A stretch of DNA of 64,000 bases from CAZBRS01 sp964494475 (GCA_964494475.1 CAZBRS010000015.1:31605-95604), one strand, 5' to 3'. Shown: positions 52,044 to 59,844, counted from the first letter of the stretch. Numbers and translations are program-made. The notes: generated by a model from the sequence alone, not told the origin.

Positions 52044-53321
52044 TCAGCGGGGAAGGAGGTGGGGGCCGGCCCCGAGCGCCCAGGCGACCGGGGCGGCGAA
52101 GACGCCGGGCTCCAGCTCTCGTGCGTCGACGTCCATCGACAGCACGAGGCCTCCGAGCAGCGGGCGGTCGAGGAGCCCTTCGAGGCCCCGCAGGTGCCGC
52201 GCGTCGGCGCTGGCGACGCGCTCCGTGTGCTTGATCTCGATGGCGACGAATCCGGCCTCCAGCTCGATCAGCAGGTCGACCTCGCGGCCGTCGTGGGTCC
52301 GCACGTGGTAGAAGGGCCAGCGGTGACCGTGGCTTCGAACTTGCTTGGCGATCTCGGCCACCACGGCGCTCTCGAACTCCGGCCCCGTCAGGTGGCCCCA
52401 GCGGCCCGTGAGGGCGCGGCCGACGCCGGGGTCGAGCAGGTGCACCTTGGGCATCTTCGCCAGGCGCTTCTCCGCGTTGCGATGGAAGGGGGCGAGCAGC
52501 AACACCTGGTAGCTGAGCTCGAGGTAGCGGAGGAAACGCGCCGCCGTGTGGGGCGAGATCGAGGCGGCCCGGGCCACGTCGGCCACGTTCAACAGCGTCC
52601 CCGTGCGGAGCGCCACGACGTTCTCGGCCCTGACGAAGGGCTCGAGATCGCGCAACACCGCCAGGTCGGCCACGTCGCGCTGCAGATAGGTGCGCTGGTA
52701 ATCGGTCAGCCAGTCGCGCCGCTCCGGGGCCGAGAGGTCGGCGTCGTGGACCGCCGGCATCCCGCCCCAGGCCAGGTAGGCTTCCAGCGCGATCGTGGCT
52801 CGCGCGTAGCCCGGATCGGCGGCAGGAACGCCGAGGAGCGCGGCGAAGGGACCGGCGCCCGTCCCGAGCCACTGGAGCAGCCGCGAAGGGCGCACCGGGT
52901 CGTCCCAACCCCCGGTGTCGAACTCGGGCAGGGTCAGGGGCCACAGCTCTTCGATCGCCACGCGTCCCGCCAACGACTCGCGCACCTTCGACAGCAGCAG
53001 GATCTGGCTGGAGCCGAGCAGCAGGTAGCGCACGGCCTCGGAGGCGTCGTAGGCGGCCTTGATGCTCTCGATGAGCGAGGGCGCCTTCTGCACTTCGTCG
53101 AGCACGGCCTGTGGGAAGCGTTCGATCCACTCGGTGGCCGACAGGCGGGTGTACGAAGGCCGGACCATGGGGTCTTCGAGCGAGAGGTAGGGCAGGTCGG
53201 GGAAGGCGGCCTTCACCAGCGTCGTCTTGCCCGTCTGGCGGGCGCCGGTGAGCACCAGCAGGCGCCCCGTCTTGCGCAGGGCGCGTTCGCGAAGTCGGGT
53301 CGCGAGCGTACGGTTCTTCAT
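52044..53321 (-). CDS. AAA ATPase with DUF4143 C-terminal nuclease-like domain
   Basis: 425 residues. Walker A GARQTGKTT (about 25-33), Walker B-like LDEVQKAPSL, and sensor-type LLLGSSQILLLSKVRESLAGR identify the AAA_14 ATPase domain (1-150). A winged-helix-like part (TGTLLNVADVARAASISPHTAARFLRYLE) precedes DUF4143, which ends with a restriction-nuclease-like core (GREVDLLIELEAGFVAIEIK, with D and E-x-K). The family is widespread in bacteria and archaea with unknown function, often next to mobile or defence genes. ATG 53321; an AT-rich inverted repeat lies 38 bases upstream. A deleted second copy lies at 51211-51344. Confidence 0.88.
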   Translation of the reverse strand: MKNRTLATRLRERALRKTGRLLVLTGARQTGKTTLVKAAFPDLPYLSLEDPMVRPSYTRLSATEWIERFPQAVLDEVQKAPSLIESIKAAYDASEAVRYLLLGSSQILLLSKVRESLAGRVAIEELWPLTLPEFDTGGWDDPVRPSRLLQWLGTGAGPFAALLGVPAADPGYARATIALEAYLAWGGMPAVHDADLSAPERRDWLTDYQRTYLQRDVADLAVLRDLEPFVRAENVVALRTGTLLNVADVARAASISPHTAARFLRYLELSYQVLLLAPFHRNAEKRLAKMPKVHLLDPGVGRALTGRWGHLTGPEFESAVVAEIAKQVRSHGHRWPFYHVRTHDGREVDLLIELEAGFVAIEIKHTERVASADARHLRGLEGLLDRPLLGGLVLSMDVDARELEPGVFAAPVAWALGAGPHLLPR

Positions 53322-53358
53322 GGCGGTCGCCCTTTCGGCGTAGAAATGGCCTCTCGTT

Positions 53359-53381
53359 GCATAATATACGCCGAATTATGC
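53359..53381. promoter_or_regulatory. Inverted repeat GCATAAT-N9-ATTATGC at the ATPase promoter
   Basis: Perfect seven-base arms with a nine-base spacer. It is one of the few AT-rich sites in the window and contains a TATATT -10-like hexamer on the minus strand, pointing at the ATPase gene. It is a likely autoregulatory operator. Confidence 0.5.
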
Positions 53382-53424
53382 CGCGCGTCGACGATCTTGC
53401 GTCGATCCGTTGAGGGATCAGACC

Positions 53425-53556
53425 TCACGCGAACGCGATGACCCTGGCCGAGGACTCGTCGCGCGTGGCGCCGGTGGCGACGCAGCCGGGCAGGTCGGGG
53501 GCGTAGGCCGAGAAGTTGGCGCCTGCCTTCTCGATGACGATCAGGTAGCGGATCAT
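53425..53556 (-). pseudogene. Truncated hicB-type antitoxin gene
   Basis: 43 codons beginning MIRYLIVIEKAGANFSAYAP, followed by DLPGCVATGATRDE. This is the HicB antitoxin core (Y-x-V-x-I-E-x-x-x-x-x-Y-S-A-Y-x-P-D-L-P-G-C). After the T-R-D-E segment the frame ends within nine codons, without the helix and DNA-binding part that normally follow, so it is a fragment. No hicA toxin is adjacent. The ATG is 12 bases after the DUF2283 gene stop, so it may still be translated. Confidence 0.75.
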
Positions 53557-53568
53557 GTCAGCCTGCGC

Positions 53569-53778
53569 TCACGCCACCTTCGCCGGCGTGAGCTCGAACG
53601 TGAACAGGCTCTTCAACGGCATCTTTCGACTGGCTCCGAGAATCTCGAGTCCCACGACCTCGTCCGTGGCGGTCGTGTGCAGGATGATCCCCTCGGCCAA
53701 CTCGACGCCACCGTCGGGCTTCTTGGTCGAGAACTGGATGTAGGCCGTGTCGACCTGGGTGTCGTAAGTGACCTTCAT
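53569..53778 (-). CDS. DUF2283 protein
   Basis: 69 residues of the DUF2283 family: MKVTYDTQVDTAYIQFS, an acidic turn, AEGIILHTTATDEVVGLEIL and the closing S-R-K-M-P strand. DUF2283 genes very often pair with DUF4258 genes, as here; the unit is thought to be a toxin-antitoxin-like module, but no mechanism is established. The ATG overlaps the DUF4258 stop in ATGA. Confidence 0.88.
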   Translation of the reverse strand: MKVTYDTQVDTAYIQFSTKKPDGGVELAEGIILHTTATDEVVGLEILGASRKMPLKSLFTFELTPAKVA

Positions 53779-54026
53779 GGTTGCCTCCATGCCTTCTTCT
53801 TCAGCGGGTAGGCCGTGACGACTACGATGCCGGAGGCGCTCTTCGTGTACACGACCTTCAACGGGTAGTCTCCGTACCGACCGGGGAACGCCTTCAACGC
53901 CGCGAGCGAGCCTTCTTCTTGCTCTTCGATCGTATCCGGGGCGTCGATGGTCGTCCGAACGTCGTCGATCGCGATTCCGTAGAGCTTCAGTCGCCTCCTG
54001 GCGTGTCGGGAGACGGTGACGGTCAT
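53775..54026 (-). CDS. DUF4258 protein (putative toxin)
   Basis: 83 residues. The DUF4258 layout is visible: SRHARRRLKLYGIAIDDVRTTI near the N-terminus, then a loop EEQEEGSLAALKAF and the closing strands LKVVYTKSASGIVVVTAYPL. This fold resembles small RelE/BrnT-like toxins, and the partner DUF2283 gene overlaps it. Toxicity is inferred, not shown. A good promoter match (54063-54091) lies upstream, and ATG 54026 has AAGGAG about 11 bases upstream. Confidence 0.82.
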   Translation of the reverse strand: MTVTVSRHARRRLKLYGIAIDDVRTTIDAPDTIEEQEEGSLAALKAFPGRYGDYPLKVVYTKSASGIVVVTAYPLKKKAWRQP

Positions 54027-54062
54027 GGAACGACGGCTCCTTCGGTAGCGTCAGCGAAAAAG

Positions 54063-54091
54063 AGTATCGCTTGATGACGGTGGCCAGGCAA
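54063..54091 (-). promoter_or_regulatory. Promoter of the DUF4258/DUF2283 module
   Basis: On the minus strand: TTGCCT (54091-54086), 17-base spacer, GATACT (54068-54063, five of six). Confidence 0.55.
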
Positions 54092-54337
54092 GCGAGGGTG
54101 GCGAAATGGCCACGCGCGAGGCCCCGGGAGGCGCCCCCGCGGGCGGCTGCGGAGCGCGCGGGCCGGGCGTCGAACGCCTGCGCAGCGCGGGCGTCGGGCC
54201 CGCGCAACTCCGGCGTTCTCTGGGCTGCGGCCCGCGCGGCGCGCTGGGGCCGGTGGCGGTCCAGACGCGAGCGTCCGTCCCGCCCCGGCCTCCAGCGCGC
54301 GTCCTCGCTCGCCCGCGGGGCGCCTCCCGGGGCCCCC
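54092..54337. other. GC-rich non-coding stretch
   Basis: About 250 bases with no supported gene on either strand. Open frames exist here, but they have no homology-like motif and run through the adjacent repeats. It separates the toxin-antitoxin-like island from the shikimate operon. Confidence 0.5.
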
Positions 54338-54490
54338 GTGGGCCGGCCAGCGGGGAGGGAGGAATCGGCCAGCGGCGGGGCGCTTTGCTCCCGCTGAGGT
54401 GGGCCGGCCAGCGGGGAGGGAGGAATCGGCCAGCGGCGGGGCGCTTCGCTCCCGCTGAGGTGGGGGGCCAGCGGTGCTTCGCTCCCGCCG
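54338..54490. repeat. 61-base tandem repeat, two full copies and one partial
   Basis: Copies start at 54338, 54399 and 54460. The first two differ only in a few bases (for example CGCTTTGCTC against CGCTTCGCTC). The third is shortened, joining GGGGGCCAGCGG directly to TGCTTCGCTCCCGCC. Shared words with the repeat at 26763-26811 suggest a dispersed family. Confidence 0.85.
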
Positions 54491-54519
54491 GGCGGTCGAG
54501 CGCGTGGACGGACAGGACC

Positions 54520-54544
54520 CCCTCGCCCGCTTTGCGGGAGAGGG
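54520..54544. repeat. REP-like hairpin after the shikimate operon
   Basis: CCCTCGCCCGC and GCGGGAGAGGG pair around a TTT loop with one G/A mismatch. It lies 22 bases beyond the last stop of the minus-strand operon, so it may act as an mRNA 3'-end barrier. Near-identical CCCTCTCCCGC...GCGGG hairpins are common dispersed repeats in proteobacteria. Confidence 0.6.
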
Positions 54545-54565
54545 TGCGGGGTGAGGGCCGCTCGT

Positions 54566-55435
54566 CTACCTCAGCTCCATCCGTCCCTCGACCAGCGCGG
54601 CCTCGAGCGCGCGGTCGCTCCAGCCCGGCAACAGCTCGTCGGGCACGTTGCGGTGGAAGATGGGCACGCCCAGGGCGGTTGCGCGGGCGTGGGCGGCGGC
54701 GATGGCGGCGGCCACGTCGGGGAGGGGAGCCAGCAGGGTCGCGGCGTTCTCGCGGGCGCGGCCCGTGAGCTTGGGCGCGGTCAGGATCAGCGGCACGGGC
54801 GCTCCCCGCAGGGCGGACCAGCGCGCCAGGTGCGTCACGTGGTCCGTGAGCCAGGGCAGCGTGGGCCGCGTGAGCACGGCGTACAGGAACAGGTGCACGG
54901 TGGGGCGCGCCAGCAGCAGGTCGAGGGCGATCAGGGCCAGGCGGCCCGCGTCGGGGTGGCGGCAGAGGGCGGCCAGGCGGGCGGGGTCGTGGTCGTCGAG
55001 CGAGAGGTGCACCGAGGTGACCCCGGCGGCCAGCAGGCGGTCGAGGTGGTCGGCGTCGGCCAGCAGCAGGCCGTTGGTGGTGAGCACCACGTCGGTGTAG
55101 CCCTCGGCGCGCGTGGCGGCCACCAGGTCGGGCAGGTCGCGGCGGATGGTGGGCTCGCCGCCCACCAGGGCCAGCTTCGCGAGGCCGGCGCGGCGCGCGG
55201 CCCGCAGCGTGGCGAGGGCCACGCGCTTGGGCGTGTGGGTGGACTGGTCGCGCTCGAGGCCGCAGTACACGCAGCCCAGGTTGCACAGGTTGCCGAGGTC
55301 GAGGTGGCCGCAGGGGGCGTAGCGCGTGGCGAAGTCCAGCAGCGCCGGGCAGGCACGCGTGGCGGCGTCGGGGGCGAGCCTCGTCACGTCGAGGGTGGCC
55401 TCCAGCACCTTGTGGGCGGTGCGCTGTGCGGTCAT
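54566..55435 (-). CDS. Radical SAM protein (last gene of the shikimate operon)
   Basis: 289 residues. The radical SAM cluster motif is C-N-L-G-C-V-Y-C (C-x3-C-x2-C) in LDLGNLCNLGCVYCGLER. SAM-binding parts follow: LALVGGEPTIRRDLPDLV (the G-G-E motif) and VVLTTNGLLL, then VTSVHLSLDDHDP. There are no extra C-terminal cysteines, so no SPASM or auxiliary cluster. The substrate is unknown. ATG 55435 overlaps the aroK stop (ATGA), so it is coupled to the shikimate genes. A REP-like hairpin follows. Confidence 0.88.
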   Translation of the reverse strand: MTAQRTAHKVLEATLDVTRLAPDAATRACPALLDFATRYAPCGHLDLGNLCNLGCVYCGLERDQSTHTPKRVALATLRAARRAGLAKLALVGGEPTIRRDLPDLVAATRAEGYTDVVLTTNGLLLADADHLDRLLAAGVTSVHLSLDDHDPARLAALCRHPDAGRLALIALDLLLARPTVHLFLYAVLTRPTLPWLTDHVTHLARWSALRGAPVPLILTAPKLTGRARENAATLLAPLPDVAAAIAAAHARATALGVPIFHRNVPDELLPGWSDRALEAALVEGRMELR

Positions 55436-55953
55436 GGGGCCTCGGCTCGTGCTCGGCGCCACGCGCTCTCGAGCGCGTCGACCACCTCTTCGGGGGTGAG
55501 GTCGGCGGTCTCGAGGGTCAGGGTAGCGCACCCGGTGTAAAGGGAGCGACGCTCGTCGAGCACGCGCGCGGCCTCGTCGGCCGGGGGCAGGGCCGTGAGG
55601 GGCGGCCGGCCCGAGCCCGTCGTGCGGGCGGCCAGCGTGGCGGGGGGTGCCTGCAGCCAGGCCGTGAACACGGCGGCGAGGCGTGCGCGCGTGACGGCGG
55701 CGAGCACGGCGCCTCCGCCGGTGGCCACCACCACGCGCTCGCCGGCGAGGGCCTCGGCCACCGCCTCGGCCTCGGCGGCGCGGAAGTCGGCCTCGCGGCC
55801 GGCGGCGAAGAGGGCGGCCACGGGCCGGCCGAGGCGCGCCACGACCTGCGCGTCGGTGTCGACGAAGCTCCAGCCCAGGCGCGCCGCCAGCAGGGCGCCC
55901 ACCGTGGTCTTGCCGGCGCCGCGCGCGCCAACGAGCGCGATCACCGGGCGCAT
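55432..55953 (-). CDS. aroK: Shikimate kinase
   Basis: 173 residues, normal for AroK. It phosphorylates shikimate at the 3-hydroxyl with ATP. Visible: Walker A GARGAGKTT (about 8-16), the shikimate-binding DTDAQVVARLGRPVAALFAAGREADFRAAE (Asp and Arg residues), VVATGGGAVL with the G-G-G motif, and the lid Arg in GRPPLT. It starts at ATG 55953, overlapping the end of the aroDEA fusion by 13 bases in another frame. Confidence 0.94.
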   Translation of the reverse strand: MRPVIALVGARGAGKTTVGALLAARLGWSFVDTDAQVVARLGRPVAALFAAGREADFRAAEAEAVAEALAGERVVVATGGGAVLAAVTRARLAAVFTAWLQAPPATLAARTTGSGRPPLTALPPADEAARVLDERRSLYTGCATLTLETADLTPEEVVDALESAWRRARAEAP

Positions 55954-58610
55954 CGTAGGGTCTCGAGGTGGTCCCAGTAGGCTGGGTACGATTTGGCCAC
56001 TACGCCGCGGTCGAGGACCTCGACGCCGGGCACGCGCAGGCCGAGCACGCCGAAGGCCATGGCCATGCGGTGATCGCCGGCCGGGTCGAGGGTGGCGCCG
56101 TGCAGGGGCGCGCCGGGCTCGAGCCACAGCCCGTCGGGCTCTTCGCGCACGCGGGCGCCCACGGCGCGCAGGCGGTCGGCCAGCACGGCCAGGCGGTCCG
56201 ACTCCTTGAGGCGCGCGTGGGCCAGGCCCCCCAGCCAGACCGGGGCGCGCGCGAACAGGGCGGCCACGGCCAGGGGGGGCAACAGATCGGGGGTCGAGGC
56301 CAGGTCGAGGCGCACGTCGCCGGGTCCGTCGAGGGCCGCGAGCAGGTCGTCGATGCGGCGGTCGGCCTGGGGTGAGGCGGGGTCCAGGCCCACCAGGGGC
56401 ACGTCGCGGCCCCGCAGGCGCCCGGCCACGCGCCAGAAGGCCGCCAGGCTCCAGTCGCCGCCGATCGCCACGGGCCCTTGGGCCGAGAGGGCGCCGGGGG
56501 CCACGCGCCACGTGTTCGCCGAGGCGCCGGCCGCCCCGCGCGTGACCGGCACGCCGAAGCGGGCGAGCAGGGCGCACGTCAGGTCGACGTACGAGGCCGA
56601 CACCGGCGGGCCGTCGGCCTCGACCTCCAGGCCGCCCGGCAGCCGCGCGGCCACCATCAGCAGCGCCGACAGGAACTGGCTGGTCTCGTGCACGGGCAGG
56701 CGCACGAGGCCGGCGGGCTCGCCCGTTCGCTCGAGCCGCAGGGGCAGCCGGCCCGGTCCCGGGTGGCGGGCCGTCACGCCCAGGCCGCCCAGCGCCGCCA
56801 GCAGGCCGTCGAGGGGCCGCTCGGCCAGGCGCCGGCTGCCGTGCAGCCGGAGGGGCCCCTCGGTCACGGGCGCCAGCGCCGCCAGGAAGCGCAGGCAGGT
56901 GCCGGCGTCGCCGCACCACAGGGGCGCGTCGTCCTTCGCGATCAGGGGGCCGGGGACCACGTGCAGCACGTGCCCCGCCCCGGCCACGGAGGCGCCAAGC
57001 CGCTCCAGCGCCGCGCGGAGCAGCGCGCTGTCGGCCGAGGGCGAGGCGCCCTCGAGGGTGGTGGGGCCGTGGGCCAGCGCGGCCAGCACCAGCGCCCGCT
57101 GGGTCTCGCTCTTCGAGCCGGGCACGCGCAGCTCGGGCTCGTGAGAGGCGCGATGGACGTGGGGGGCGGGCGCGCTCATCTCGGCGGCGAGCAGGCCCGC
57201 GGGCACGTCGGCGTCGAGCAGCGCCTGCAACTGGGCGTGCCCCTGGGCGCGCCAGAACGTGGCGGCGTCGAGGGTCTTGGCTCCTTCGGCGCGGGCCCGC
57301 TCGACCAGGACCGACGCCCCGCCGGCCGGAAAGGCCAGATCGAGCACGGTCGTCGCTCCGACCGCGCAGGTGGCGGGCCAGAGCCCTTCGTCGGTGGCGG
57401 GCGTGGTGTTGACCAGCAGGTCGACCTGCACCGAGGCGCGCGCGCTCCAGGGGTGCACCGTGGCCACGGCCCGCGCTCGGTCTTCTACCCTGGCGGGGTC
57501 GCGCGCGGCCAGGTGCACGGTCGCTCCGGCCTCGGCCAGCGCCACCGCCGCGCTCACGGCCGTGGCGCCACCGCCCAGCACCAGGGCCTCGTGGCCCACC
57601 AGCGTGGCCTGGTCGAGGATCGCCTGGAAGGCCAACGCGTCGGTGTTCCAGGCCTCGAGGCTGCCGGCGGGGCCGACGCGCAGTGTGTTCGCCACGCCCG
57701 TGCGGCGCGTCCAGGGGCAGCGGCGCGTGGCGGCCGCCGCGGCCGCGGCCTTGAAGGGCTGGGTGACCGAGAAGCGCGTGACGCCCAGGCGGCCGCCCAC
57801 CCGCAGGCCGTCGGCGAGGGAGGCCGCGGGCAGGGCCAGGTAGTGGAACGGCAGCCCCAGGTGGGCGAAGAGCGCGCTGTAGGTGGCGGGCCCGGGGGAG
57901 CGCGCCACGTTGGGGCCGCCCAGAAGCGCGAGGGGCTCGAGCGCCTGGTGCTCCACCAGCCGCGAGCGCGCGAGGCCGGCCCAGGTCGGCTGGTCGGGCG
58001 CGGTGGCCGTGGCGGCGTCGGCGGCCACGTACGTCCAGGCCGAGCCGAACGTCGCGGGGCGCAGGCGGGTCCACGCGGCCGCGGCGCCCACGCCCAGGAC
58101 CACGTGGAGGGGCGTGCGCCACGTGAGGCCCTGCAGCGCCTCGAGCGAGGCGGCGTCGGGGGTCGGCACCACCAGCTTGACCGCGTCGGCGCCGACCGCG
58201 TCGAGCCGGGCGGCGAGGGCGCGGACATCGGGGGCGTCGGTCGTGGCGTGGTGCGACGCCACGAGGCGCGCTCCGCTGGCGCGGAGGGCGGGCGCCAGCC
58301 TGGCTCCCAGCCCCCCTTCGAGGGCCTCGAGCTCGAGATCGAGCCAGCCGGGCCCGGCCTGGAGGATGCGCTCCAGCAGCTCGGCCCGCGCGGCCTCGTC
58401 GCCCCGCCAGCCGCCGCCGGCCCAGGCCGGTCGGCAGGTCACGAGGGAGCGGGGTCCGAGGGAGCGCACCAGGTCGAGCAGCCCGTCGTTCCAGGCCCTC
58501 AGCAGATCGAGCCGCAGTTCGTGCAGGTCGGCGGGCAACCGCAGGCGCTCGGCCAGATGCGCGAGGTTGGTCTCGCCGCCCGTGACGCAGATCCAGGGGT
58601 CAGCGTGCAT
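55941..58610 (-). CDS. Trifunctional AroD-AroE-AroA fusion (dehydroquinase, shikimate dehydrogenase, EPSP synthase)
   Basis: 889 residues in one frame. Residues 1-215: type I 3-dehydroquinate dehydratase, with E31-x-R33-x-D35, the catalytic His pair at 120-121 (VASHH) and Schiff-base Lys145 (DAVKLVV). Residues 225-475: shikimate dehydrogenase, with Ser238 region, FSVTQPFK (Lys287), WNTD (Asp324), the NADP-binding GGGAT at 346-350 and VNTTP. Residues 490-889: EPSP synthase, with VPGSKSETQRA (Lys500), GDAGTCLRF (568-576), D719-W-S721, STPDLLPPLA and LKESDR (801-806). All key residues are present, so all three steps should work. Order D-E-A differs from the fungal AROM protein. The N-terminus overlaps aroB by 11 bases. 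Confidence 0.93.
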   Translation of the reverse strand: MHADPWICVTGGETNLAHLAERLRLPADLHELRLDLLRAWNDGLLDLVRSLGPRSLVTCRPAWAGGGWRGDEAARAELLERILQAGPGWLDLELEALEGGLGARLAPALRASGARLVASHHATTDAPDVRALAARLDAVGADAVKLVVPTPDAASLEALQGLTWRTPLHVVLGVGAAAAWTRLRPATFGSAWTYVAADAATATAPDQPTWAGLARSRLVEHQALEPLALLGGPNVARSPGPATYSALFAHLGLPFHYLALPAASLADGLRVGGRLGVTRFSVTQPFKAAAAAAATRRCPWTRRTGVANTLRVGPAGSLEAWNTDALAFQAILDQATLVGHEALVLGGGATAVSAAVALAEAGATVHLAARDPARVEDRARAVATVHPWSARASVQVDLLVNTTPATDEGLWPATCAVGATTVLDLAFPAGGASVLVERARAEGAKTLDAATFWRAQGHAQLQALLDADVPAGLLAAEMSAPAPHVHRASHEPELRVPGSKSETQRALVLAALAHGPTTLEGASPSADSALLRAALERLGASVAGAGHVLHVVPGPLIAKDDAPLWCGDAGTCLRFLAALAPVTEGPLRLHGSRRLAERPLDGLLAALGGLGVTARHPGPGRLPLRLERTGEPAGLVRLPVHETSQFLSALLMVAARLPGGLEVEADGPPVSASYVDLTCALLARFGVPVTRGAAGASANTWRVAPGALSAQGPVAIGGDWSLAAFWRVAGRLRGRDVPLVGLDPASPQADRRIDDLLAALDGPGDVRLDLASTPDLLPPLAVAALFARAPVWLGGLAHARLKESDRLAVLADRLRAVGARVREEPDGLWLEPGAPLHGATLDPAGDHRMAMAFGVLGLRVPGVEVLDRGVVAKSYPAYWDHLETLRCAR

Positions 58611-59844
58611 GCCAGGCCGCCTCGAGCTCCCCGGCCTCGACCTCGACGGCCCAGCGGCCCCCGGCGGGCTCCATCTCGCCCAGGCGCCGCGGCAGCGCCA
58701 GGCGCAGCCGGCCGTTCAGGTTCTTCTTGTCGCGCGCCAGGAAGGGGAGGGCCTGCGCGAACGAGGTCGCGGGCGCGGTCGGCAGCCCCAGGCGTCCGAG
58801 CAGCGCAACCAGGCGCGCCAGGTCGGCGTCGGGGAACCCGCAGCGTGCCCGCGCCACGCGGCCCTCGACGATCATGCCCACGGCCACGGCGGCCCCGTGC
58901 GCCAGTTCGAAGCCGGAGCACGCCTCGAGGGCGTGCCCCACCGTGTGCCCGAAGTTCAACGTGCGCCGTTCGCCGGCCTCGAAGGGATCGCGCTCGACCA
59001 CGCCCAGCTTGACGGCGGCCAACTCGGCGACCAGCGCGGCGGGGGGCGGCGTGGCGCCGTCCCAGCCGGCCGCGAAGCGCTCGAGCCGGTCGAAGAGCTC
59101 GGGCCCCGGCCGGGGGTCTGGGGGCCCTCCCCCAGGCAACAACGCTAGGAGCCTGTCGGTCGTGTTTTCAACGGGTTGCACCGCAGGCTCCGCCGTCGCC
59201 ACCGGAGTCGCCACGGCAGTCTTGTCCAATGCGCTACGGGCTCCTAGCACGGCGTGCTTCACGCCCTCGGCCAGCCCGTTCCGCAGCTCGGCGGGCGCAA
59301 GCGTGGCCAGGAACGCCGGCTCGATCAGCACCGCGCGCGGCCACCAGAAGGCCCCCAGCAGGTTCTTGCCCAGGGGCGTGTCGACGGCCGCCTTGCCGCC
59401 CAGCCCGGCGTCGATCATGGCGAGCAGCGTGGTGGGCACCTGCACCAGGGGCAGGCCGCGCAGCGTGAACGCGGCCACGAAGCCGGCCAGGTCGAGGGCC
59501 ACGCCGCCCCCGAAGCCCACCACCAGGTCGTCGCGCCCGACCCCGAGCGCCAGCAGGCGGTCGGCCAGGCGGAGGGCCGTGCGGCGGCTCTTCGAGGACT
59601 CGCCGGGGGCGACGGTGAGCACGTGGACGCGGCCGACCCTGCGGGCCAGCGCGGCCCGGAGCCGGGGGCCGTGAAGGCCGAGCGCGGTGCGGTCGGCGAT
59701 CACGACCGCCTGCCCGACGTCGGCGGGCCAGGGAGCCGCGGGCCCCTCGAGCGCGCCGGGGCCGATCCGATGGTGACAGGTCGCCTGGCTGCCGACGCGG
59801 AGGTCGGGCAGGCGGAGCGGCGCCTCGGGCGCGAGGGCGTTCAT
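58600..59844 (-). CDS. aroB: 3-Dehydroquinate synthase with a 45-residue in-frame insertion
   Basis: 414 residues, about 50 longer than usual. AroB converts DAHP to 3-dehydroquinate with NAD and a metal ion. Visible: PGESSKSRRTALRLADRLL, VVGFGGGVALDLAGFVAA, QVPTTLLAMIDAGLGGKAAVD, RNGLAEGVKHAVL and LNFGHTVGHALEA with the metal-binding His residues; the catalytic Lys/His set is present. Between HAVLG (about residue 198) and GPELFDRLERF lies a stretch absent from typical AroB, encoded by 59108-59250. It holds a 105-base inverted-repeat element and a palindrome. The frame stays open, so the enzyme probably tolerates it. ATG 59844 overlaps the upstream radical SAM gene stop. Confidence 0.92.
   Translation of the reverse strand: MNALAPEAPLRLPDLRVGSQATCHHRIGPGALEGPAAPWPADVGQAVVIADRTALGLHGPRLRAALARRVGRVHVLTVAPGESSKSRRTALRLADRLLALGVGRDDLVVGFGGGVALDLAGFVAAFTLRGLPLVQVPTTLLAMIDAGLGGKAAVDTPLGKNLLGAFWWPRAVLIEPAFLATLAPAELRNGLAEGVKHAVLGARSALDKTAVATPVATAEPAVQPVENTTDRLLALLPGGGPPDPRPGPELFDRLERFAAGWDGATPPPAALVAELAAVKLGVVERDPFEAGERRTLNFGHTVGHALEACSGFELAHGAAVAVGMIVEGRVARARCGFPDADLARLVALLGRLGLPTAPATSFAQALPFLARDKKNLNGRLRLALPRRLGEMEPAGGRWAVEVEAGELEAAWHAR
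59112..59135. repeat. CTGGGGG/CCCCCAG palindromic repeat inside aroB
   Basis: CTGGGGG (59118-59124), CCCT, CCCCCAG (59129-59135), preceded by GGGGGT. It is the same repeat as at 26704-26724, in opposite orientation, and is translated as part of the aroB insertion. Confidence 0.7.
59144..59248. mobile_element. 105-base MITE-like element inserted in aroB
   Basis: GCTAGGAGCC (59144-59153) and its exact complement GGCTCCTAGC (59239-59248) bound a 105-base segment. Its inside is less GC-rich than the neighbouring coding sequence (for example TGTTTTCAACGGGTTG). 105 is a multiple of three and the frame through it is open. A CTAG at each outer edge could be a target duplication or part of the ends. 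It encodes no protein of its own. Confidence 0.6.
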
